10,048 nt of DNA from an uncultured Oscillospiraceae bacterium (lineage in GTDB: Bacteria > Bacillota > Clostridia > Oscillospirales > Ruminococcaceae): assembly GCA_910579545.1 (NCBI GenBank), contig CAJTVI010000042.1:1-10048 (forward strand). The letters run 5' to 3'. The notes under the pieces are model-generated. The model was not told the origin of the DNA. It saw only the letters and a list, made by a program, of their open reading frames with translations, and made no database searches. Shown here one piece after another: positions 5,126 to 10,048 of this stretch. The position numbers and the translations under genes are program-made. The stretch's first letter is position 1. Each line of letters starts with the position of its first letter.

Positions 5126-6578
5126 AAAACCCCTCCATCGCCGCCCTCACCGCGGCATTGAATGTTGTGTTGTTGGGCACCACCGCGTCCGCCGCCGCCA
5201 GATACAGCGGCCGGCGCTCGGCCTCCATCGCCGCCAGCGCCTCGGCGCTTTTGGAGAGCGGCCGCCCGCCCCCCACCGAAAGCTGGTCCAGCGGCCGGTC
5301 CAAAAAAAGCACCGGCCCGTTCTGGCGCAGCGCCCGGACATTGCCCGCCGTTTTGACCACGCCGCCCCCGCAGGAGAGCACCTGGCCGTGCTCCTTGGCA
5401 AACCGGGCCGTAACCTCGGCCTCGAGCTGCCGGAAGCCCCCCTCCCCCTGCTGCGCAAAGATCTGCGGGATGGGCATGCCCGCCGTTTTAACGATCTCGG
5501 CGTCCAGGTCCACAAAGGCCTTGTTCAGCCGTTTTGCCAGCTGCCGGCCCACGCTCGTTTTGCCGCTGGAGGGCATGCCGATCAGGCTGAGGTTGGCGAT
5601 CTCGCCCCTCATTTGGGCCGTGATGCGCGGGATGGCCGCCTCGTCCAGCTTTTTGCCCATAAAATGCTCCGCCGCATACACCGCCTGGGCCACCAGCATC
5701 CCAAACCCGCTCTCGGCCGGGATGCCCCGCTCCTCCGCGCGTAATATCAGTTCTGTTTTAAACGGATTGTATATTACATCCGCCACCGCGCGCAGGTTGG
5801 GCAGGGCGTCAAGGTCCAGCAGGCACTCCCCCACCTGGGGGTACATGCCGGCCGGGCTGGTGTTGATCAGCACCTCCACCTCCGGATGGCGGGCGGCCTC
5901 CTCATAGCTGACCACCCGCGCCCCCTCGGGCAGGGCGGCCCCGCCGGCCGGGCGGCGGCTGGCCACTAAGATGCTTTTGGCCCCCTGGTGCTTTGCCACC
6001 GCAAGGGCGGTGCGGCAGGTGCCGCCGGTGCCCAGAATCAGCAAGCTGCGCCCGGCAAGGCTTACCCCCAGGCAGGCCAGCAGGTACTCCATGCCGGAAA
6101 AATCCGTGTTATAGCCATAGAGCCGGCCGCCCCGGCGAACCACCGTATTGACCGCCCCGATGGCCGCCGCGCGCTCGTCCAGCTCGTCGCAGTAGGGGAT
6201 GACCAGCTGCTTGTACGGCACCGTGACATTGATGCCCTTAAAGGCCCGCCGCTCCAAAAAGGCGCGGGCCTCGGCCTCGGTGGGCAGGGGGCAGAGCTCG
6301 TACCGGTAGCCGCCCAGCTGCTGGTGGATGGGTTTGGAATAGCTGTGCCCCAGCTTTGCCCCGATCAGCCCGTATTCCAGCGCCGGCGGGGCGGGGCAGC
6401 CGGCCGCGGCCTGTGCCAGGCGGGCTTCTGCGGCCTGTTCCGGGCAGCCGTCCGCGGCCTGTGCCAGGCGGGCTTCTGCGGCCTGTTCCGGGCAGCCGTC
6501 CGCGGCCTGTTCCGGGCGCGGGGCCGGGCCGTTTGCGGGCGCGGCTGCGCTGTTTGCGGGGTGCTGCTGATCCTTCAC
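5091..6578 (-). CDS. aroE-aroK: Bifunctional shikimate dehydrogenase-shikimate kinase fusion with repetitive N-terminal extension
   Basis: One 495-residue chain should carry two consecutive steps: NADPH-dependent reduction of 3-dehydroshikimate, then ATP-dependent phosphorylation of shikimate. Residues 1-66 are an Ala/Pro-rich extension with repeated octapeptides such as PEQAADGC, PEQAAEAR and LAQAADGC. Residues about 68-315 are AroE: GLIGAKLGHSYSKPIH, NVTVPYK with catalytic Lys123, YNTDF with Asp159, the nucleotide loop GTGGT (183-187) and GFGMLVAQA (291-299). Residues about 328-480 are AroK: Walker A GMPSSGKT (334-341), DLD (357-359), FRQLE (382-386), CGGG (403-406) and GGGRPLS (436-442). 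Both active sites look intact. The start is GTG at 6578, overlapping the aroC stop as GTGA with AGGGGG 7 nt upstream. The extension has no later ATG, GTG or TTG, so it must be translated if this start is used. The 3' end overlaps aroQ by 35 bp. Confidence 0.93.
   Translation of the reverse strand: MKDQQHPANSAAAPANGPAPRPEQAADGCPEQAAEARLAQAADGCPEQAAEARLAQAAAGCPAPPALEYGLIGAKLGHSYSKPIHQQLGGYRYELCPLPTEAEARAFLERRAFKGINVTVPYKQLVIPYCDELDERAAAIGAVNTVVRRGGRLYGYNTDFSGMEYLLACLGVSLAGRSLLILGTGGTCRTALAVAKHQGAKSILVASRRPAGGAALPEGARVVSYEEAARHPEVEVLINTSPAGMYPQVGECLLDLDALPNLRAVADVIYNPFKTELILRAEERGIPAESGFGMLVAQAVYAAEHFMGKKLDEAAIPRITAQMRGEIANLSLIGMPSSGKTSVGRQLAKRLNKAFVDLDAEIVKTAGMPIPQIFAQQGEGGFRQLEAEVTARFAKEHGQVLSCGGGVVKTAGNVRALRQNGPVLFLDRPLDQLSVGGGRPLSKSAEALAAMEAERRPLYLAAADAVVPNNTTFNAAVRAAMEGFYEAIDPERAKP
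6406..6525. repeat. 24/48-bp in-frame tandem repeat at the 5' end of aroE-aroK
   Basis: Two exact copies of a 48-bp unit (6406-6453 and 6454-6501) are each built from two related 24-bp halves. A fifth, diverged half follows at 6502-6525, and a more decayed trace is visible at 6382-6405. Because 24 and 48 are multiples of three, copy-number change keeps the frame. On the minus strand the array encodes Ala-, Glu- and Gln-rich octapeptides, each pair ending in Gly-Cys. Exact identity of the two 48-bp units suggests recent duplication by slippage or unequal recombination. Confidence 0.92.
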
Positions 6579-7711
6579 GGGTTTTCCCCCTCTCGCTGCC
6601 ACAGGGCGCCAAACCGCTGGGTCAGCAGGTCCAAAAGGCCAAAGGCCACCGCGCTGTCCTGCACCACCCGGGCCCGGTGCAGGATGCAGGGGTCGTGCCG
6701 GCCGGTAAGCTGCAAAACCGTCTCGCAGCCCGCCGCAAGGTCCACCGTCTGCTGGGGCTTGTAGATGCTGGGGGTGGGCTTTACGGCGCTGCGCAGGACC
6801 AGCGGCATGCCGTTGCTGACCCCCCCGTTGATGCCGCCGTTGCGGTTGGCGGCGGTGCACACCCGGCCGTTTTGCAGCCGGAAGGGGTCGTTGGCGGCGC
6901 TGCCCCGCAGCTCGGCCATGCCAAAGCCGGCCCCAAACTCCACCCCTTTGACCGCCGGGATACTAAAGAGCAGGTGGGCCAGCACGCTTTCCACGCTGTC
7001 AAAAAAGGGCTCGCCCACCCCGGCGGGCAGGCCCAGCACGGCGGTTTCCAGCACGCCGCCCACGCTGTCGCCCTCGGCGGCCGCAGCCCGCACCGCCGCC
7101 TGCATCGCCTGGCCGGCGGCGGCATCCAGCACCGCAAACTGCTGCTGGGCGTTCAAGGCGTCCAGCTGGGCGGCCAGGGCGGCCTCCTCTTCGGCAAAGG
7201 GGGCGTCCGGGATGCCGGCGCAGCGGGCCAGGTGGGTGCCGATGCGCACCCCCTTGGCGGCCAGCACGCTCTGGCAGATGGCCCCGGCCGCCACCAGCGC
7301 CGCGGTGACCCGGCCGGAAAAATGCCCGCCGCCCCGCGCGTCCTGGAAGCCGAGGTACTTGGCCCCGGCGGCGTAGTCGGCATGGCCGGGGCGGGGGATG
7401 TTTTTGAGCTTGTCGTAATCGGCCGGGCGGGTGTTGGTGTTCTCGATCATGAGGGCCAGCGGGCTGCCGGTGGTGCGCAGCGGCTGGCCCGGCCGCCGCA
7501 AAACCCCGCTCAAAAACCGCACGGCGTCCGGCTCGGTGCGGCCGGTGGAGAGCCCGTCGCCCCGGGCGCGGCGCTTGTCCATCTGGGCGGCAAGGGCCGT
7601 TTCGTCCACCAAAAGGCCGGGGGCCAGGCCGTCCAGCACCGCGCCCACGGCCGGGCCGTGGCTCTCGCCAAAGATAGTAAGGGTCACGGCGCAGCCAAAG
7701 CTGTTTTTCAT
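6575..7711 (-). CDS. aroC: Chorismate synthase
   Basis: This enzyme removes phosphate from EPSP to give chorismate, using reduced FMN; it is the last common step of the pathway. The 378-residue protein has the standard signatures: FGESHGPAVG (14-23) with the conserved His18, RPGHADY followed by DARGGGHFSGR, GVEFGAGF, NRNGGINGGVSNGMP (289-303) and GRHDP (337-341). The length fits the bacterial family. No fused flavin reductase is present, so reduced FMN must come from elsewhere in the cell. The ATG at 7711 lies only 4 bp past the aroB stop, and its GGAGG site is formed by the last codons of aroB. The stop overlaps the GTG of the next gene. Alanine-rich stretches near residues 160-215 (LAAQLDALNA, AAVRAAAAEG) reflect the high GC content. 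Confidence 0.98.
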   Translation of the reverse strand: MKNSFGCAVTLTIFGESHGPAVGAVLDGLAPGLLVDETALAAQMDKRRARGDGLSTGRTEPDAVRFLSGVLRRPGQPLRTTGSPLALMIENTNTRPADYDKLKNIPRPGHADYAAGAKYLGFQDARGGGHFSGRVTAALVAAGAICQSVLAAKGVRIGTHLARCAGIPDAPFAEEEAALAAQLDALNAQQQFAVLDAAAGQAMQAAVRAAAAEGDSVGGVLETAVLGLPAGVGEPFFDSVESVLAHLLFSIPAVKGVEFGAGFGMAELRGSAANDPFRLQNGRVCTAANRNGGINGGVSNGMPLVLRSAVKPTPSIYKPQQTVDLAAGCETVLQLTGRHDPCILHRARVVQDSAVAFGLLDLLTQRFGALWQREGENP

Positions 7712-7715
7712 GGCC

Positions 7716-8759
7716 TTACGCCTCCCTCCCGGGCGCTTTGCCGCCGTATACCAGCTGTTCCAGCGCCTCGAGCGGCTGCTTGTCCAGCCGCCAGCAGCCC
7801 AGCCCCGGCACCTTGACGAGGGTGATCGTTCCGCCCGAGGCCTTTTTGTCGTGCCGCATATACTCCAGCACCTTTTGCTTGTTGTACCCGGCCCGGTAGG
7901 GCAGGCCCAGCCGGCGCAGCACCGCCCGCGTCCGCTTTGCCAGCTGCTTGTCCTCGATCATGGGCAGCATGCCCAGCGCCACGCACTCGCCGTGGTAGTA
8001 CCCGTTTTTGCGCCGGCCCTTGACCCCCCGCACCGCCTCGATGCCGTGGCCAAGGGTGTGCCCAAAGTTGAGCACCGCCCGCTGGCCCTGCTCGGTCTCG
8101 TCCTGCTCCACGATCCGCTTTTTGACCAGCAGGCTGCGGTAGAGGATCTCCTCGATCTTCTGCTCAGGGTCGTACTGCTCAAACAGGCAAAAGAGCTCGG
8201 GGTCGCAGATCAGCCCGGCCTTGACCGCCTCGGCCAGGCCGTTTACATACTGGCGGCGGGGCAGGGTGTCGAGGACGTCGGGGTCGATCACCACTAATTT
8301 GGGCTGCCAGAAGGCCCCGATGATGTTTTTGGCGTCCCCCAGGTCCACCGCCACCTTGCCCCCGATCGAGGAATCGATCTGGGCCAGGGTGGTGGTGGGG
8401 CAGTTGATAAAGTCGATGCCGCGCATATAGGTGGCGGCCACAAAGCCGGCCAGGTCCCCCACGACCCCGCCGCCCACCGCGATGATCAGGTCCCTGCGGC
8501 CAAGCCCGGCGTCCAGCGCGGCCTTTTGCACCTTTGCGTACACCGCAAGGCTCTTGCTGGCCTCGCCCTGGGGCACCGTGACCACCCGGCCCTCCCCGCA
8601 CTGGGCGCACACCCGCTGGGCATATTCGGCGGGCACGCCGCTGTCGGTCACCACCAGCACCCGGCGGTCCAGATGGGCCAGCTGGCCCACCCAGCCCAGC
8701 GCCCCGCGCTTTAAGATGATGTCGTAGCTGCGCTCGCGCAGCCGCATGGTCAGCTTCAT
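7716..8759 (-). CDS. aroB: 3-dehydroquinate synthase
   Basis: This enzyme cyclises DAHP to 3-dehydroquinate, the second shikimate step, using NAD and a divalent metal such as zinc. The 347-residue protein shows GEASKS (65-70), the NAD-binding GGGVVGDLAGFVAA (96-109), PTTTLAQIDSSIGGK (121-135), DAKNIIGAF (142-150), LAEAVK (175-180), NFGHTLGH (231-238) and HGE (256-258). The metal ligands expected from characterised family members are Glu177, His234 and His256, and all are present. The length is typical. The ATG at 8759 is preceded by a good GGGAGGAG site at about 6 nt spacing. The gene follows pheA after 48 bp and is nearly fused to aroC (4-bp gap), consistent with co-transcription. Confidence 0.98.
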   Translation of the reverse strand: MKLTMRLRERSYDIILKRGALGWVGQLAHLDRRVLVVTDSGVPAEYAQRVCAQCGEGRVVTVPQGEASKSLAVYAKVQKAALDAGLGRRDLIIAVGGGVVGDLAGFVAATYMRGIDFINCPTTTLAQIDSSIGGKVAVDLGDAKNIIGAFWQPKLVVIDPDVLDTLPRRQYVNGLAEAVKAGLICDPELFCLFEQYDPEQKIEEILYRSLLVKKRIVEQDETEQGQRAVLNFGHTLGHGIEAVRGVKGRRKNGYYHGECVALGMLPMIEDKQLAKRTRAVLRRLGLPYRAGYNKQKVLEYMRHDKKASGGTITLVKVPGLGCWRLDKQPLEALEQLVYGGKAPGREA

Positions 8760-8807
8760 GGCTCGCTCCTCCCTGCGCGGGCAGGCCCCGCGCGGCCGGT
8801 TTTGCCC

Positions 8808-9875
8808 TCAGCGGTCAAACACGCCAAGGATGCGCACGGTACGGCAGACCGTCTCGAGGGTTTCCAGCAGCTTTTGGCCGCCGGCCGCCCGGGCGTCGCC
8901 CACCAGCTCGGCATAAAAATAGTATTCAAAGGGCACGTGGGGCATTGGGCGGCTCTTGATGCACTCCATATTGAAGCCGGCCTCCCCGATGGCCTGGATC
9001 ACCCGCGCCAGCCGCCCGGCCTTGTGGTCCACCGTAAACAGCAGGCTGAACCGGTTGCCGGCGGCCGGGCACTCCCGCCCCACCACGATAAAGCGGGTGG
9101 TGTTGTCCTCGTCGGTGCTGATATCCCGCGCAAGCACCTTAAGGCCGTAGAGGGCGGCGGTGTCGGCGCTGGCAATGGCGGCCTTGGCAGGGTCGCCGCA
9201 CTCGGCCACATGCCGGGCCGCGGCCGCGGTGTTGGGCCATTCCCGCGCGGGCAGGCCCAGGCTTTTGAGGAATTTTTCGCTCTGGCGGATGGCCTGCTGG
9301 TGGCTGTACACCTCCCGCACATCCGCAAGGCTCGCGCCCGGCAGGCCCAGCAGGTTCTGGCTCACCGGCAGATCGTACATCCGCACCACCGAAAGGCTGT
9401 GGCTGTAACAGAGGTCCAGCACGGCCGACACGTCCCCCGCGTGGCTGTTTTCAAAGGGGAGCACCCCAAACTCGGCCTCGCCGGCCTCCACCTTGTCAAA
9501 CACCTCGTCCCAGGTGGCGCAGGCCAGCTGCCGCGCGTGGGGGAACAGGCGGCTGAGCGCGATCTGGCTGAAGGCCCCCTCCACCCCCTGGTAGGCCACG
9601 GTATCCCGGCCCAGCAGCGCGGCCTGGTACTGTTTGGAAACGGCCATCTGCTCCCGCAAAAGATCCTCGTAATAGGGCCGCAGCTCGGGCCGCTCCAGCA
9701 GCGCGAGGTTTTTTTTGAGCACCTCGGCCTCCCGCCCGGCGTCCAGGATGGGCAGCCCCTTCTGCCGCTTATAGGCGATGACCTCTTCCACCGCGGCCAT
9801 CCGCTCCTCAAACAGGGCAGCCATCTGCCGGTCCACCCGGTCGATCGCCTGCCGCGCCGCCTCCAGCTGGTCCAT
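8808..9875 (-). CDS. pheA: Bifunctional chorismate mutase-prephenate dehydratase (P-protein) with ACT domain
   Basis: This protein converts chorismate to prephenate and then to phenylpyruvate, the phenylalanine branch. It has 355 residues. An AroQ-class chorismate mutase (1-90) keeps Arg8, Arg25, Lys36, Asp45 and Glu49, matching the E. coli active-site residues with a constant offset of three. Prephenate dehydratase (about 92-270) shows AYQGVEGAFSQIA, LPFENSHAG (139-147) and the catalytic TRF (260-262). An ACT domain (about 276-352) follows, but its usual GALA and ESRP effector motifs read GRLA (287-290) and KSRP (307-310). The frame is open up to 9929, but the ATG at 9875 is favoured because GAGGAGG lies 8 nt upstream, homology starts there, and the predicted transcript starts near 9903. 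It is the first gene of the operon and the only chorismate mutase in the window, so it likely also supplies TyrA. Confidence 0.95.
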   Translation of the reverse strand: MDQLEAARQAIDRVDRQMAALFEERMAAVEEVIAYKRQKGLPILDAGREAEVLKKNLALLERPELRPYYEDLLREQMAVSKQYQAALLGRDTVAYQGVEGAFSQIALSRLFPHARQLACATWDEVFDKVEAGEAEFGVLPFENSHAGDVSAVLDLCYSHSLSVVRMYDLPVSQNLLGLPGASLADVREVYSHQQAIRQSEKFLKSLGLPAREWPNTAAAARHVAECGDPAKAAIASADTAALYGLKVLARDISTDEDNTTRFIVVGRECPAAGNRFSLLFTVDHKAGRLARVIQAIGEAGFNMECIKSRPMPHVPFEYYFYAELVGDARAAGGQKLLETLETVCRTVRILGVFDR

Positions 9876-9883
9876 CCGCGCCG

Positions 9884-9890
9884 CCTCCTC
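9884..9890 (-). promoter_or_regulatory. Ribosome binding site deciding the pheA start
   Basis: GAGGAGG lies 8 nt upstream of the ATG at 9875 on the minus strand. The longer frame starting at 9929 would begin upstream of the predicted transcription start, so it is excluded if the promoter call is right. Confidence 0.88.
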
Positions 9891-9909
9891 ATTTGTCACA
9901 GATACCAAT

Positions 9910-9939
9910 ATTATAGCATACCGGCACACGGCGGGGCAA
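9910..9939 (-). promoter_or_regulatory. Extended -10 promoter of the aromatic operon
   Basis: On the minus strand a consensus TATAAT (9910-9915) is preceded by TGC, giving the extended -10 form TGCTATAAT. TTGCCC (9934-9939, four of six matches to TTGACA) lies 18 bp upstream. Transcription would begin near 9903, leaving a leader of about 28 nt that contains the pheA ribosome binding site. This leaves no space for a T-box, riboswitch or leader-peptide attenuator. No other sequence in the window looks as good as a promoter, so this one probably serves all nine genes. Confidence 0.85.
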
Positions 9940-9956
9940 CAGCCGGCGGCGGGTTA

Positions 9957-9973
9957 TTTCGCGTTCTTTCGCG
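9957..9973. promoter_or_regulatory. Phased direct repeat upstream of the promoter, candidate operator
   Basis: TTTCGCG occurs twice (9957-9963 and 9967-9973), 10 bp apart start to start, about one helical turn. It lies about 18 bp upstream of the -35 box of the operon promoter. Two sites on one face of the helix in this position could bind a regulator, for example the WYL protein encoded at the operon's end. This is inference; short repeats can occur by chance. Confidence 0.35.
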
Positions 9974-9978
9974 CCTGT

Positions 9979-9995
9979 GCGGGGTGTATCCCCGC
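9979..9995. repeat. Small palindrome upstream of the operon
   Basis: GCGGGG (9979-9984) and CCCCGC (9990-9995) form a 6-bp stem around TGTAT, extendable by one T-A pair. An A run follows on the plus strand, which means a T run precedes the stem on the minus strand, so it is not an intrinsic terminator in either direction. It may be an operator or simply part of the boundary of the upstream gene. Confidence 0.4.
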
Positions 9996-10048
9996 AAAAA
10001 ACACAAACAGCAAAGCGGCGGGCGCGGAGGGCCAAAACCGCTCTCCGC

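Noticed and set aside
6579..6860. A longer aroE-aroK protein starting at 6860
   Set aside because: This would translate the end of aroC in another frame. The GTG at 6578 overlapping the aroC stop, with a ribosome binding site, is the normal operon arrangement.
6356..7816. A 486-codon plus-strand frame with Pro/Arg-rich repeats
   Set aside because: It is antisense to aroC and to the repeat region of aroE-aroK; its repeats are only the mirror of the 48-bp array.
9876..9903. T-box, riboswitch or leader-peptide attenuator before pheA
   Set aside because: The predicted leader is only about 28 nt, with no run of Phe or Tyr codons and no alternative stems.
9876..9929. pheA start at 9929
   Set aside because: This start lies upstream of the predicted transcription start and promoter -10, and the homology begins at the ATG at 9875.
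9979..9995. Intrinsic terminator upstream of the operon
   Set aside because: The T run lies on the wrong side of the hairpin on the minus strand, and the plus strand has an A run after it.

Overview
The window is almost entirely one tightly packed minus-strand operon for aromatic amino acid synthesis. It reads right to left from a promoter near 9910-9939 to a hairpin near 78-108. High GC content, Shine-Dalgarno-led genes, a type Ibeta DAHP synthase, a type II dehydroquinase and a WYL regulator suggest a GC-rich Clostridia-type Firmicute, perhaps of the Oscillospiraceae (Faecalibacterium-like). That placement is inference from gene style only.

Layout in transcription order: upstream DNA with a direct repeat and a palindrome (9930-10048); an extended -10 promoter; pheA (chorismate mutase-prephenate dehydratase-ACT); aroB; aroC; an aroE-aroK fusion with a repetitive N-terminal extension; aroQ; aroF; a 277-bp palindrome-rich gap (3371-3647) whose ends are inverted repeats; aroA; tyrA; a WYL-domain regulator; and a terminal region with a 14-bp hairpin. 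Junctions are very tight: a 4-bp gap for aroB/aroC, GTGA overlaps for aroC/aroEK and aroA/tyrA, a 35-bp overlap for aroEK/aroQ and an ATGA overlap for aroQ/aroF. This indicates co-transcription and translational coupling.

Together the genes encode all seven shikimate steps (AroF, AroB, AroQ, AroE, AroK, AroA, AroC). They also encode the steps from chorismate to prephenate and on to phenylpyruvate (PheA) and 4-hydroxyphenylpyruvate (TyrA). No tryptophan-branch gene or aminotransferase is present. PheA carries the only chorismate mutase seen, so it must feed both branches unless another lies elsewhere. Visible control points are the ferredoxin-like domain of AroF, the ACT domain of PheA, and the WYL regulator as a possible ligand-sensing controller. 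The predicted leader is only about 28 nt, which leaves no room for a T-box or leader-peptide attenuator.

Most of this is well-understood primary metabolism. The parts worth a second look are the AroE-AroK fusion with its 24/48-bp in-frame tandem repeats, the inverted-repeat-bounded palindromic element inside the operon, the WYL gene as last cistron together with a helically phased direct repeat upstream of the promoter, and the altered regulatory motifs of the PheA ACT domain. I found no CRISPR array, tRNA, rRNA, transposase or phage gene.
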